A DNA stretch of 64,000 bases from Spirosoma sp. SC4-14 (GCF_037201965.1 NZ_CP147518.1:2776001-2840000); one strand, 5' to 3'. Numbered from the stretch's first letter, positions 1-9,542 are shown. Numbers and translations are program-made. The notes: a model not told the origin generated them from the letters alone.

Positions 1-337
1 TCCCAAGTGCTGTCACAATTACTTCGCCCAGTTGTTTGGTATCACTCTTGAGCGTCACGTCGATGGTGTTTCGTGTGCCGATTGCTTCTTCGACCGTTTC
101 CATACCTACCGCCGAGATAATTAATGCATTTCCAGAAGGCGGAACCGTTAGCGAATATTGCCCTTTAGCATCCGTTACCGTCCCAATCGTAGTACCTTTT
201 ACCACAATTGTAGCGCCCGCAAACGGAACGCTCCCTTCATCGACAACAACTGTGCCGCTTATCTTTCGGCCTTGTGCGTACACGAACGCATAACTTGAGC
301 TTACGAGTAGTAAGCTAAGCAGTAGTAATTTTTTCAT
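1..337 (-). CDS. SusC/RagA-type TonB-dependent outer-membrane receptor, N-terminal part
   Basis: Only the first 112 codons are in the window; the gene runs off the left edge. The ATG is at 337-335 and the product begins MKKLLLLSLLLVSSSYA, a clear signal peptide ending near VYAQG. A carboxypeptidase-regulatory-like (CarboxypepD_reg) domain follows, with the typical segment ISGTVV..GSVPFAGATIVVKGT and a G.V.TDA.G.Y...VP pattern. The visible part ends with LGEVIVTALG, the TonB-box/plug junction typical of SusC-like receptors. In the family these proteins import glycans or peptides through the outer membrane with a SusD lipoprotein partner; none is visible because the downstream side lies outside the window. 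The substrate cannot be told. Confidence 0.9.
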   Translation of the reverse strand, partial: MKKLLLLSLLLVSSSYAFVYAQGRKISGTVVVDEGSVPFAGATIVVKGTTIGTVTDAKGQYSLTVPPSGNALIISAVGMETVEEAIGTRNTIDVTLKSDTKQLGEVIVTALG

Positions 338-624
338 GAAGTAGTTTGATTAAGAAAACGTGGTATTTACTCTACAAAACTATTTTAACGTTGCACAAAT
401 CAAAATAAAATTCTAATTATTTTGATTATAGAAGAATATTATATTACATATACAATAAAATAAGGAATATATTACATTTTAATTCTGTTTTAATCTTGTT
501 CCTGTTCTTCGGGTGAATAAGTATTTTTCCTGTTGGTTCTGGTAGCCTTATGGTTGGGTAGAATCGTTATAATTGGATGCTAATCTTCTTTTCATTTTCA
601 TTGAAGTCACAAACCATTTATACA
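338..624. promoter_or_regulatory. AT-rich divergent intergenic region
   Basis: This 287-nt gap separates the divergent SusC-like gene from the GH20 gene. It is strongly AT-rich between about 355 and 490. It should hold both promoters, but I could not identify a convincing TTG-N19/21-TAnnTTTG pair on either strand. No structured RNA or repeat was seen. Confidence 0.35.
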
Positions 625-2505
625 ATGAGAATACATACGGTGAGCATTCTGCTTTTCTGGCTTTCCATGGCATTTGCGAATGCTCAGCAATCTATTTCAC
701 TGATTCCGCAACCGGTCGATCTGCAACCGCAACAGGGTGTTTTCACGCTCGGCCGATCGGCTTCAATCGGGTTCACTAAACCGCAGGGTAAAACTGTGGC
801 CGATATGCTGGCTCAAAAGCTAAGTAGGGCAACGGGTTTTTCGATAAAGTCGAAGGCTGCCACGAAGGCTGATATTTTGCTGGCGTTGACCGATACGCCT
901 AATCCAAAACTAGGGAAAGAAGGGTATACGCTCAATGCATCGTCGAAAGGAGTGGTTATTTCGGCCAATGAACCCGCCGGACTCTTCTATGGTATGCATT
1001 CGCTGCTTCAGCTATTGCCAAAAGAAGTAGAAGGAAAAACGGTTGCGAAAATTGCCTGGACTGTCCCGGCGGTTCAGATCACGGACTATCCGCGATTTGG
1101 CTGGCGTGGCGTTATGCTCGATGTGAGCCGTCATTTTTTTTCGAAAGAAGATGTCAAAGCCTATATCGACCAACTGGCCCGGTTCAAATTCAACACGTTT
1201 CATTGGCACCTGACCGATGATAACGGCTGGCGGATTGAGATTAAATCGTTGCCTAAACTGACCGAAGTAGGAGCCTGGCGTGTGCAACGGGCTGGCCATT
1301 TTGGCAATAGAGCCGAGCCTAAACCGGGCGAAGCGGCCACCTATGGGGGCTTTTATACGCAGGACGATATTAAAGAGATCATCCAGTTCGCTCAGGACCG
1401 TAACATAACCATTATTCCCGAGATTGATGTGCCAGGGCATAGTATGGCAGCATTGGCGGCCTATCCAGAGCTGAGTTGTACGAAAACTCCCGTATTCGTG
1501 AATCCGGGAACAGCATTTTCGGAATGGTATGGCAACGGTACATTTAAAATGCTGGTCGAAAACACGCTGAATCCGTCGGATGAAAAAGTCTACGACTTTC
1601 TGGATAAAGTGTTTACTGAAGTGGCCGCTCTTTTCCCGACTCCCTATATTCATGTTGGGGGCGATGAATGTTACAAAGGCTATTGGGCGCAGGACCCCGG
1701 CTGTCAGGCACTGATGAAGCAACTCAACATTCGGCATGTTGAAGATTTGCAGGGCTACTTCATGAACCGGGTCGAGAAAATTCTGAAAGCAAAGGGTAAA
1801 AAACTACTGGGATGGGATGAAATTCTGGAAGGTGGTATTTCGCCCGACGCAACCGTAATGAGCTGGCGTGGCATAAAAGGCGGTATAGAAGCGGCTCAGA
1901 TGGGGCACGATGTGGTGATGACACCGACCACATTTGCCTATCTCGATTACCAGCAAAGTGATGCCGATCCGACAATCTATGCCAATCTGCGTACTAAAAA
2001 GAGTTATAGTTTTGAACCCGTACCCGATGGCGTCGATGCCAAATACATTCTGGGCGGGCAGGGTAATCTCTGGACCGAGCAGATTCCTACGCTGCGTTAT
2101 GCCGAATACATGACCTACCCGCGTGCCTGGGCACTTGCTGAGGTATACTGGTCGCCGAAAGAAACCAAAAGTTGGGAGTCGTTTGTGCCACGCATGGAAG
2201 CGCACTTCGACCGGGCCGATGTGGCGCAGATCAACTATTCTCGATCGGTATATGACGCAATCATTAAAACGAGTATGCGGAATGGTAAACTGGTGCTGGA
2301 ACTTGCCGGTGAAGTGCCAGGACTGGATATTTTCTATAGTATCGACGATACCATGCCCGACAATTTTTCGGCACGCTATAGCGAACCGGTCGAATTGCCC
2401 GATGGGCCCATAACGCTACGGGTCATTACCTATCGCGCTGGCAAGCCAATTGGTCATTTGCTGGTGCTATCGCGCGATGCTCTACAGCGTCGGGCTGGTC
2501 GGTAA
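625..2505 (+). CDS. Beta-N-acetylhexosaminidase, glycoside hydrolase family 20
   Basis: A secreted exo-acting enzyme that removes terminal GlcNAc or GalNAc. The ATG at 625 is preferred over the in-frame ATG at 577 because it starts a clean signal peptide (MRIHTVSILLFWLSMAFANAQ); the extra 16 residues would precede it. The 626-aa product has an N-terminal GH20b-type alpha/beta domain (about 25-150), then the GH20 barrel (about 150-500) with FHWHLTDDNGWR and the catalytic pair D347-E348 in HVGGDECYKGYW. The Asp orients the substrate acetamido group and the Glu is the acid/base. The C-terminal 80 residues (FYSIDDTMP...) resemble the chitobiase/hexosaminidase C-terminal domain. It lies divergently next to a SusC-like receptor, which suggests but does not prove use of amino-sugar glycans. 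Confidence 0.93.
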   Translation: MRIHTVSILLFWLSMAFANAQQSISLIPQPVDLQPQQGVFTLGRSASIGFTKPQGKTVADMLAQKLSRATGFSIKSKAATKADILLALTDTPNPKLGKEGYTLNASSKGVVISANEPAGLFYGMHSLLQLLPKEVEGKTVAKIAWTVPAVQITDYPRFGWRGVMLDVSRHFFSKEDVKAYIDQLARFKFNTFHWHLTDDNGWRIEIKSLPKLTEVGAWRVQRAGHFGNRAEPKPGEAATYGGFYTQDDIKEIIQFAQDRNITIIPEIDVPGHSMAALAAYPELSCTKTPVFVNPGTAFSEWYGNGTFKMLVENTLNPSDEKVYDFLDKVFTEVAALFPTPYIHVGGDECYKGYWAQDPGCQALMKQLNIRHVEDLQGYFMNRVEKILKAKGKKLLGWDEILEGGISPDATVMSWRGIKGGIEAAQMGHDVVMTPTTFAYLDYQQSDADPTIYANLRTKKSYSFEPVPDGVDAKYILGGQGNLWTEQIPTLRYAEYMTYPRAWALAEVYWSPKETKSWESFVPRMEAHFDRADVAQINYSRSVYDAIIKTSMRNGKLVLELAGEVPGLDIFYSIDDTMPDNFSARYSEPVELPDGPITLRVITYRAGKPIGHLLVLSRDALQRRAGR

Positions 2506-2509
2506 CAGG

Positions 2510-2586
2510 TAGTGGTCAATGGTCCTTAGTCAATGGTCATTGGATACTAAGTCCATTATCCAATGACCATTGACTAAGGACCACTA
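2510..2586. repeat. Heptamer-built inverted repeat between convergent genes (TGGTCAN family)
   Basis: A perfect 25-bp stem pairs 2521-2545 with 2558-2582 across a 12-nt loop. Outside it, the left arm carries one extra 7-nt unit. The arms read as consecutive 7-nt words of the type TGGTCAN/TAGTCAA. The array starts 5 nt after the hexosaminidase stop and its right end contains the TAG stop of the convergent oxidoreductase gene. It probably also acts as a bidirectional terminator, but it has no T-tract. Confidence 0.85.
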
Positions 2587-4245
2587 CAACGTCAGTCGTT
2601 GCTTGTCTTTTAACAATACAGCTTCCAGTTTTTCGTATGGCAGCTTTTGCGGAGAAACCTTGTTTTCGATAGCCAATACCGCTGCGGTGGCTGCCGATTG
2701 ACCCAAAATCATGAACACAGGTTCCATGCGTATAGACCCAAAGGCGATGTGCGAACTGGATACGCAGACGGGTACAAGCACATTGTTGCATTCACTTTCT
2801 TTGGGCAGAATCGATCCGTAGGCAATCGAATAGGGTTTGTCGGGGTGAACGCCAATGTCGCCTTCGTTCTGTACATAGCCGTCTTTCTTCACATAACGCT
2901 GGGCATTATGCGCATCGAGCGAGTAAGAACCCATCCCAATTGGTTTCGGAACGCTCGTTCGTCCCAGAACGTCTTCTTCTGTCATAACAAATTGCCCAAG
3001 CATTCGGCGGGCTTCCCGAATGTAGAGCTGCCGGGGCCAGTTTCCATTTTCGGTGAATTCGTCTTTTGCCAGCCCCCACTGCTTCATTTTTGACTGCACA
3101 TCTTCGGGCACGCGTGGGTCATTAGACAAAAAATACATCAGCCCTTTCTGATAAAGTTCATGATCGTTGATGATCTGTTTCCGGCGCTCGTAGGAGGCTT
3201 CCGGGTAATCGTAATTTTTACCGATATAATCCGTACTGAACGGGCCGTGATTGTTGGTATCGGTTTTCCGGTTCGGAATCGGGTCGAACTTATCGAACGT
3301 TTCGCGCCAGCCAGTGGCAAAAACGCGGGCTAACAGTTCGTAGCGATCGGGGTTATAGCCTTCCGGTTTCGGAAACGGCACCCGGTTGTCGGGATGATTG
3401 CTCAGGCACATCCGAAAACAGTAGGCTTGTATTTTATTGTCGCCCGAACCTTTCTCGCCGGGCGGATTGGGCGATACTTCGGGGAGCAATCCACTCTTCG
3501 GATCATCGGGGACCACGTATGGGCTAACGTTCGATTTAAAATAATGACCATGCTGAAACACGTCCGTTTCGACGCCGTTCCATTTCTCGCCATACACACT
3601 GTTGGCTTCGCGGCCAACGTGGTAGTTAATACCGGCAGCAGCCATCAGATCGCCTTCGTAGGTAGCGTCGATAAACATTTTACCTTCGTAGACAGTCCCT
3701 TTCAGTGTACGAATAGAACGAACGGTACCATTACTTTTGGTCAGTCCCTTTTTAGATCGATCGAGCCATTCGTCGCGATAGATGGGAATATGGTATTCCT
3801 TAATAAAATCCTCGAAAACAGCTTCGGCAGCGTGCGGTTCAAAAATCCACATGGTTCGGGCATTGCCATCAATGGCCGGTGTGCCTTGGCCTTTGTTGCC
3901 ATATTCTTCCTGTTTCTGCCATTTCCAGGAGCCTGGTTTCTGGTAATGCTGGTAAAGCCGCTGGTAAAATTCGCGTGATAAGCCACCAATAACTTCCTTA
4001 TTGCCGGTATCGGTGAAGCCAAGCCCCCCCGACGAAAGGCCACCCAGATGCGTATCGGGCGACACAATAATGACCGACTTGCCCATTTTCTGAACCTGAA
4101 CGGCGGCAATAACGGCGGCTGAAGTGCCTCCGTATACGATAACATCGGCCTTGCGAACTATAGCAGGATTGGTTTTGACGACCGTGTAGCCCGGCAGAAG
4201 GATAATCAGACTAAGGAGCAGAATAGCAAAACTTGGTTTATTCAT
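2584..4245 (-). CDS. Secreted FAD-dependent oxidoreductase (FAD_oxidored family)
   Basis: A 553-aa exported flavoprotein of unknown substrate. The ATG at 4245 was chosen because it opens a signal peptide (MNKPSFAILLLSLIILLPG); upstream in-frame ATGs add an unrelated basic stretch. Right after the signal comes the dinucleotide-binding strand-turn-helix ADVIVYGGTSAAVIAAVQ, then the LGGLSSGGLGFTDTGN segment seen in PF12831-type FAD-dependent oxidoreductases. The FAD domain is completed by EGKMFIDATYEGDLMAAAG and a late GQSAATAAVLA helix. In Bacteroidota and Planctomycetes such proteins often accompany polysaccharide-use genes. The neighbour on the other strand is a GH20 enzyme but they are convergent, so there is no operon link. 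Confidence 0.85.
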   Translation of the reverse strand: MNKPSFAILLLSLIILLPGYTVVKTNPAIVRKADVIVYGGTSAAVIAAVQVQKMGKSVIIVSPDTHLGGLSSGGLGFTDTGNKEVIGGLSREFYQRLYQHYQKPGSWKWQKQEEYGNKGQGTPAIDGNARTMWIFEPHAAEAVFEDFIKEYHIPIYRDEWLDRSKKGLTKSNGTVRSIRTLKGTVYEGKMFIDATYEGDLMAAAGINYHVGREANSVYGEKWNGVETDVFQHGHYFKSNVSPYVVPDDPKSGLLPEVSPNPPGEKGSGDNKIQAYCFRMCLSNHPDNRVPFPKPEGYNPDRYELLARVFATGWRETFDKFDPIPNRKTDTNNHGPFSTDYIGKNYDYPEASYERRKQIINDHELYQKGLMYFLSNDPRVPEDVQSKMKQWGLAKDEFTENGNWPRQLYIREARRMLGQFVMTEEDVLGRTSVPKPIGMGSYSLDAHNAQRYVKKDGYVQNEGDIGVHPDKPYSIAYGSILPKESECNNVLVPVCVSSSHIAFGSIRMEPVFMILGQSAATAAVLAIENKVSPQKLPYEKLEAVLLKDKQRLTL

Positions 4246-4367
4246 GCACGCAGGTTTGTTTAAATAATGAGGATACGTTGATGTAACGAGCAAATAAGCC
4301 ATTTTTCTACTGGTTTTACCCGTTTTTGTGGGTATTATCCCTGCCAAAACCTTGCCTGACTAATTTA

Positions 4368-4388
4368 ATCGCTATTTTTAATAGCGAT
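4368..4388. promoter_or_regulatory. Short perfect hairpin/operator candidate in the divergent promoter region
   Basis: ATCGCTATT (4368-4376) pairs perfectly with AATAGCGAT (4380-4388) across a 3-nt loop. It lies between the start codons of the divergent oxidoreductase (4245) and ggt-like (4462) genes. It is either a dyad operator or a small leader hairpin; there is no T-tract, so a terminator is unlikely. Confidence 0.4.
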
Positions 4389-4461
4389 CTAGCACAACCT
4401 GATTTGCGGGGCAGGAACTGCCTTTTGCTACATACAGAACTCAATCAACACATTCATCTTC

Positions 4462-6165
4462 ATGAAACACATTGTATGGACGACTGCCTTTCTTATCGTG
4501 GGCAGCGTATCGCCATTTGTTCGGGCTCAGGACCGATTAAGCGGAAAAACCTTTGCCACACGGGCTGTGGTGATGGCTCGCCATGGCATGGCCTGTACGT
4601 CGCATCCACTTTCAACCCAGGCTGCTGTCGACATTTTGCGTTCGGGTGGCAACGCCATTGATGCTGCCATTGCTGCCAATGCAATGGAAGGACTCGTTGA
4701 ACCGCACGTCAACGGTATTGGGGGCGATCTGTTCGCCATTGTCTGGTCGGCAAAAGATCGGAAATTATACGGTCTCAATGCATCCGGGCGATCGCCATAC
4801 ACGCTAACACTAGCCGAATTTCAGAAACGGGGCCTTACGCATATTCCATCAGATGGGCCTTTACCGGTTTCAGTACCCGGTTGTGTGGATGGCTGGTTTG
4901 AACTCCACAAGCGATTTGGTCGAACGCCCATGCCCAAAATTCTGTCGCACGCTATTCGATATGCCCGAGAAGGCTATCCTGTTCATGACGAAGCGGCTTT
5001 TTACTGGACTAGTATGATCAGTCGGTTTAGCAAGTATCCGAACGTAAAAGAAACTTATGCGCCGAATGGTGCTGCTCCGAAACGGGGCGAGGTCTTTACG
5101 AATCCGGCATTGGCCAACACGCTCGAAAAAATTGCCAAAGGAGGACGTGATGCCTTTTACAAAGGTGAAATTGCCCAAACTATCGACGCATTCATGAAAA
5201 AGATGGGTGGGTATCTGAGCGCTAAAGATCTGGCCGATCATACCTCCGAATGGGTAGAGCCAGTTTCGACCAACTATCGGGGCTACGATGTATGGGAACT
5301 GCCGCCTAACAGTCAGGGAATTGCCACGTTGCAAATGCTGAATATTCTGGAGGGTTACGATTTTTCGCAGATTCCGTGGGGTAGTCCCGAGCATATTCAT
5401 CGCTTTGTGGAGGCTAAAAAACTAGCCTTCGAAGATCGGGCCAGATACTATGCCGATCCGGCTTTTGCGCAGATTCCGGTACGGGAGCTAATCTCTAAAG
5501 AATATGCCGCCAATCGTCGGAAACTAATTGATATGAACCGGGCGGCCAGCCGTGTCGATGCCGGAAATCCAGCGCTCAAACAGGGCGATACCATTTATCT
5601 GACCGTGGCAGACGATGAAGGAAATATGGTATCGCTAATTCAGAGTAATTACCGGGGTTTTGGGTCGGGGATGGTTCCTGATGGACTTGGCTTTATGTTG
5701 CAGGACCGTGGGGAATTATATAGCCTGATCGATGGACAGAACAACACTTTTGCGCCACATAAACGGCCATTTCAAACCATCATACCCGCTTTTGTTACAA
5801 AAGATGGTGAGCCGTTCATGAGCTTTGGTGTTATGGGGGGGAGTTTTCAGCCGCTTGGTCATGTGCAGATCATTATGAACATGATCGACTACGGCATGAA
5901 CCCGCAGGAAGCAGGGGACGCTCCCCGTATCGACCATCACGGCTCGTCGGAACCAACCGGAGAGAAGATGACAGATTCGGGGATGATTACACTTGAGTCG
6001 GGCTATCCGTACGAAACCATCCGGGAGCTAATGCGTCGTGGGCACAAAATGGGCTATGAAATAGGCGGCTATGGCGGTTATCAGGCCATTATGTACGATG
6101 CCCGAAATAAAGTTTACCACGGCGCTACCGAGTCCCGAAAAGACGGCCAGGCCGCTGGGTTTTAG
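4462..6165 (+). CDS. Gamma-glutamyltransferase-family Ntn hydrolase
   Basis: A secreted 567-aa precursor that should cleave itself into large and small subunits, the new N-terminal Thr being the nucleophile. A signal peptide (MKHIVWTTAFLIVGSVSPFVRAQ) is followed by the family segments GGNAIDAAIAANA and EPHVNGIGGDLFAIVW. The likely processing site is before T377 in GDTIYLTVADDEGN, which aligns with the catalytic Thr of classical enzymes. The small subunit holds GSGMVPDGLGFMLQDRGE and GVMGGSFQPLGHVQII. The classical RE.AP segment that binds the glutamyl carboxylate is replaced by NASGRSP, and the LNNEMDDF-like segment by LQDRGELY. The donor may therefore not be glutathione; the family also holds acylases and CapD-like enzymes. 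Confidence 0.88.
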   Translation: MKHIVWTTAFLIVGSVSPFVRAQDRLSGKTFATRAVVMARHGMACTSHPLSTQAAVDILRSGGNAIDAAIAANAMEGLVEPHVNGIGGDLFAIVWSAKDRKLYGLNASGRSPYTLTLAEFQKRGLTHIPSDGPLPVSVPGCVDGWFELHKRFGRTPMPKILSHAIRYAREGYPVHDEAAFYWTSMISRFSKYPNVKETYAPNGAAPKRGEVFTNPALANTLEKIAKGGRDAFYKGEIAQTIDAFMKKMGGYLSAKDLADHTSEWVEPVSTNYRGYDVWELPPNSQGIATLQMLNILEGYDFSQIPWGSPEHIHRFVEAKKLAFEDRARYYADPAFAQIPVRELISKEYAANRRKLIDMNRAASRVDAGNPALKQGDTIYLTVADDEGNMVSLIQSNYRGFGSGMVPDGLGFMLQDRGELYSLIDGQNNTFAPHKRPFQTIIPAFVTKDGEPFMSFGVMGGSFQPLGHVQIIMNMIDYGMNPQEAGDAPRIDHHGSSEPTGEKMTDSGMITLESGYPYETIRELMRRGHKMGYEIGGYGGYQAIMYDARNKVYHGATESRKDGQAAGF

Positions 6166-6242
6166 TTATTGGTCAGTTGCCTTCGGCGTAATTGGTTAAT
6201 TGGTCATTAGTCATCCGGTTTATTCTAATGACTAATGACCAA
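6166..6242. repeat. Heptamer-built inverted repeat (TTAGTCA family) with GTTGC core
   Basis: The array starts directly after the TAG stop of the ggt-like gene. A 15-bp perfect stem joins 6200-6214 and 6228-6242 over a 13-nt loop, with words of the type TTGGTCA/TTAGTCA. Before it, the 21 nt at 6168-6188, which include GTTGCCTTCGGCG, recur exactly in reverse orientation at 47299-47319. That proves a dispersed repeat rather than an isolated terminator. It lies between convergent genes. Confidence 0.85.
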
Positions 6243-6247
6243 AAACA

Positions 6248-9200
6248 TTACGGCCGTGTCAGTAACTGGTCGATCAAAAACACTTCCCCGTTTTTGATAA
6301 CCTGCTCCACATTCAGCGCATCGGTTATGTTGCTGAGTGGATCGCCATTGACAATGACCAGATCGGCCAGCTTTCCGGGCTCAATTGATCCTAAGTCTTT
6401 GCTGACGCCTACTGTTTCGGCTGCCCAGAGAGTAGCCGAACGCAGTGCCTGGTAGGGCGTTAGTCCGGCTCCTACAAACGATTGAAGTTCGGTGTGCAGG
6501 CTAAGTCCATACGGGACAAACGGACTGTCGGTACCGGTGGTAACATGCGCACCAGCATCGATCAGCGCTTTTACGCCTTTCTGTAGGTTACCGAAGTTAG
6601 TCAGGTAGCCCGGACTGATTTTAGCGTACTGTGCGGCACTAGCCTGTAGGGCATTGCTATATTCTTCGGAATAAAAGGCCTTATACTGCCGGTTGTTGTA
6701 AAGGCTCGGGTTTTTGGTGCCCAATACCGAAAAACCTCCCTGCAACGAAGCTGTAGGCGTAATGTTCATTCCTGATTTGGCCAGCAATTGAATGACATCC
6801 TGATAACTCCGATTCATTGCCGTAATCTTGGGCGAATAGCCCCGGCGGCTGGTTCCGCCGATATGCTCAACCGCATCAACATCGTAGCGCATAGCCGGAA
6901 AAATCTCGTGCGATGATACGGGCATTCCATTGGCATGGGCAAAGGCCGTAATCCGTTGTTGCATGGCGTCGGGCATACGCACGTAGGTTTTGATCAGATC
7001 ATAGCCCAATTTTACGGAGCGATTGAGTTCGCGGTCGAGCTGTTCGTCCGAATTGATGCTGGTAGCGGCACCATAGTAGATACGGGTACCGTCGGTAAGG
7101 CCACCCGTAAAAAACTGCCGGGGGCCGGGCCGGGTGCCACTAGCCCATGACTCTTTGCGTTCGAGGGCATCGTAGGGATCGGCACCCGGCTCCCGAACGG
7201 ACGTGATGCCGAAGGATAACCAGAGCCGCCCGATTTTTTCGCCAACCATCGAATGCTGATGCGTGTGCATCTCAAACAAACCAGGAATAATGGTTTTCGT
7301 CGATGCGTCGATCAACTTGCCCGCCCGACCCGTTTTATGTGGTTCGATCGCCTTAATTCGATGACCATCAATCAGGATGTCGACATTGTTGCGGTATGTA
7401 TTGGCTTTTCCGTCGAAGAGTCGACCGGCATGGACCACCACAACCCCCGTTGGCTGACTGCTTTGCCAGGTCAATTCCATCGGGTGGGTTTCGACATGGC
7501 CATCGGCCAGGTAGACCTGTTTCAATACATCGGTGGCCAGAAACAGCAGGCTTTTTGAGTCGCCAGTCCAGGTGGGGGTATCGGTTTGCTCGCTGGTGAG
7601 CTGGCGGGGCGTTCCAACAATAGAGCCGTCTGCTTTTACATCGGTAACATAAAGGAGTCCATCAAGCACGTAAGCCATTTTGGTACCATCGGGCGACCAT
7701 ACGGGGCCGTTCTGGCCACGGGTTGCCAAACTATGTCCTGGAGCAGGCGTAACGTACCGATCGTTTTTGCCGTCGAGTGATAGCAGCAATACTTCGCTGA
7801 CGCCCTCGCGGTAACGCGACGAATAGGGATGAAGGGCCGATAGGGCAATGGTCTTCCCGTTGGCCGACCAACTGGCCTGACTGGGCACAAACACCGATTC
7901 GTGCAGTTTTTGCGTTTTAGGAACCGTTACATCGGCTGTGTAGGTGACATCGGCCGTATAGAGTGTGCTGCGGCCCCAGGCATTGCGTGGGTCGCTCTGA
8001 TAAAAAGCAATTTTGCTGCCATCCGGCGACCAGATCGGATAATGTAAATCGTCGGCCATATTAACCAGAATGCGATCCTGCCCCGTTTTTAAATCCCGAA
8101 TCCAGACATCCATATTCCCATTTCGATCCGACACATACGCCAACTTCGTGCCATCGGGCGACCAGCTTGGTTCAAGTTCCATCGTTGGCCCCTGGGTTAA
8201 TCGTTCGGGTCGTTTAGTGCCCTTAGCCAGTAGCCACAAATCACCCAGAGCCGCAAAGGCAATCTGTTGACCATCGGGCGAAATAGCGGCCCCCTTAATG
8301 CCTTTAACCGCTTGCGCCGTCTGGCTGTCGAAATCATACGTTTTGCGTTTATAGGTAGTTCGGGGGAGCGAAATGATTGCCTGAAACGGAATGGTCTGTG
8401 CCGTAGCGCTACCTATTTTCCGACGCTTGAGTAATCCGCTGGAGGTAAAAACATATTCGGTGGGCGAAAGCCAGCTAGCCCGGAACGGAAACACATCTTC
8501 TGTGGCATCGGTGAGCATCTGGGTTTTGCCGTCGGTTATCGATACTGCTTCCAGGCCACTTTGCGATTTGGTCAGTGCGTTATAGTACAGGTGTGAACCG
8601 GTGGGTTGCCACGAAGGGCCAGCAAGTTTAGCGGTGGATGGCGAAATGAGCTTTTCGGTGGTGTTGGGCGAAGCAGCATCGGGAGTCAGCACATAAACGC
8701 CGGGGGCATCGGTCCGATCCGACACAAAAGCAACCTGTTTGCCATCGGCTGAAAAAGCCGGATTGAAATCGTTTCCCGAATCGGTAGTTAGCTGAGTGAG
8801 TTTGCCATCGGCTACGGCAAGTTGCCAAATGTCGTAATTACCACTCCGATCCGATGAGAATACAATATGTTTACCATCGGGCGACCAGTACGGTTCGCGG
8901 TCGTCCTGAAGTCCTGAAGTTAGCTGCTTTGGTTTACCCCCAATTGCCGGAACCGTCCAGATGTGGTACCGACCGTCCCAAAAAGCATGAAAGGCAATTT
9001 GGCTTCCATCGGGCGACCAGCTTGGCTGGCGGCAGTCGCCCAGATTATCGGTAATGGGTTTGGCTACACCTCCCGTTATGGGCAAAACCCAGAGTGTTCC
9101 CTGTAAGTCGATGACTAGTTTAGTCTTATCGGGCGACAAATCGGCGGCCATATTAGTGCCTTCCGTGACGGTTACCCGGATTGAATCGATCCCGCTTGCT

Positions 9201-9283
9201 CGTATTTGATGTATTTGAAGAAAAAATAGAATTAAGCCTGAACGGGCTACTCGAAGTACGGTTGGAAGTCGCATAGGTTTCAT
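6248..9283 (-). CDS. TolB-like beta-propeller fused to metal-dependent amidohydrolase
   Basis: An exported two-part protein of about 1011 aa. The ATG at 9283 is chosen because the next residues (MKPMRLPTVLRVARSGLILFFLQ) form a signal peptide; 9274 is an equally possible start. The first ~600 residues contain repeated PD40/TolB blades, seen as W-S-P-D-G repeats (for example PSWSPDGSQIAF, PYWSPDGKHIVF, PIWSPDGSKIAF). The C-terminal ~400 residues are an amidohydrolase-superfamily TIM barrel: VDILIDGHRI, the metal-binding FEMHTHQHS, DAVEHIGG, TTGTDSPF and a closing LADLVIVNGDPL. The fusion is known in Bacteroidota and Acidobacteria; the substrate (peptides, hydantoins or others) is unknown. The gene ends convergently against the ggt-like gene. 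Confidence 0.88.
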   Translation of the reverse strand: MKPMRLPTVLRVARSGLILFFLQIHQIRASGIDSIRVTVTEGTNMAADLSPDKTKLVIDLQGTLWVLPITGGVAKPITDNLGDCRQPSWSPDGSQIAFHAFWDGRYHIWTVPAIGGKPKQLTSGLQDDREPYWSPDGKHIVFSSDRSGNYDIWQLAVADGKLTQLTTDSGNDFNPAFSADGKQVAFVSDRTDAPGVYVLTPDAASPNTTEKLISPSTAKLAGPSWQPTGSHLYYNALTKSQSGLEAVSITDGKTQMLTDATEDVFPFRASWLSPTEYVFTSSGLLKRRKIGSATAQTIPFQAIISLPRTTYKRKTYDFDSQTAQAVKGIKGAAISPDGQQIAFAALGDLWLLAKGTKRPERLTQGPTMELEPSWSPDGTKLAYVSDRNGNMDVWIRDLKTGQDRILVNMADDLHYPIWSPDGSKIAFYQSDPRNAWGRSTLYTADVTYTADVTVPKTQKLHESVFVPSQASWSANGKTIALSALHPYSSRYREGVSEVLLLSLDGKNDRYVTPAPGHSLATRGQNGPVWSPDGTKMAYVLDGLLYVTDVKADGSIVGTPRQLTSEQTDTPTWTGDSKSLLFLATDVLKQVYLADGHVETHPMELTWQSSQPTGVVVVHAGRLFDGKANTYRNNVDILIDGHRIKAIEPHKTGRAGKLIDASTKTIIPGLFEMHTHQHSMVGEKIGRLWLSFGITSVREPGADPYDALERKESWASGTRPGPRQFFTGGLTDGTRIYYGAATSINSDEQLDRELNRSVKLGYDLIKTYVRMPDAMQQRITAFAHANGMPVSSHEIFPAMRYDVDAVEHIGGTSRRGYSPKITAMNRSYQDVIQLLAKSGMNITPTASLQGGFSVLGTKNPSLYNNRQYKAFYSEEYSNALQASAAQYAKISPGYLTNFGNLQKGVKALIDAGAHVTTGTDSPFVPYGLSLHTELQSFVGAGLTPYQALRSATLWAAETVGVSKDLGSIEPGKLADLVIVNGDPLSNITDALNVEQVIKNGEVFLIDQLLTRP
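7929..7964. repeat. 18-nt imperfect in-frame tandem duplication inside the amidohydrolase gene
   Basis: Two 18-nt copies, 7929-7946 and 7947-7964, encode a doubled YTADVT hexapeptide in the propeller half of the fusion protein. The copies differ at a few positions, so the duplication is not very recent. It adds six residues to a blade loop and keeps the frame. Confidence 0.6.
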
Positions 9284-9464
9284 AGGAGGAAGGACAACTT
9301 GCTGATTACGAGAAGTATGATTAATTCTACTTATTCGGTTTCTGAACCTACGCACCCAAAGCTATACTTCCAAACATCGAACTGATTTGTGGGGTGTTCA
9401 CCAAAAATTCCCTTGAAAAACCGTAATTATCCTTAAAAAAAGTCTACGTAACTTGTTTTTTACA

Positions 9465-9495
9465 TTGGGTTATGCAGGGGCAAATTCTATATTTG
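9465..9495 (+). promoter_or_regulatory. Bacteroidota-type promoter for the pyrophosphatase gene
   Basis: TTG at 9465-9467 and TATATTTG at 9488-9495 are separated by 20 nt and match the Bacteroidota -33/-7 consensus (TTG, 19-21 nt, TAnnTTTG). Transcription would begin near 9502. That leaves a leader of about 40 nt before ATG 9543 and argues against the upstream in-frame ATG at 9453. Confidence 0.65.
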
Positions 9496-9542
9496 TAGGC
9501 ATTCCTATTTCTAAATTCACTTATAACCTATTAACTAATCGC

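Noticed and set aside
1012..1737. 241-codon open frame antisense to the GH20 gene
   Set aside because: It mirrors the codons of a clear GH20 enzyme, and its product has no signal, domain or conserved pattern.
3394..3978. 194-codon open frame antisense to the FAD oxidoreductase
   Set aside because: A shadow of a well-supported flavoprotein gene.
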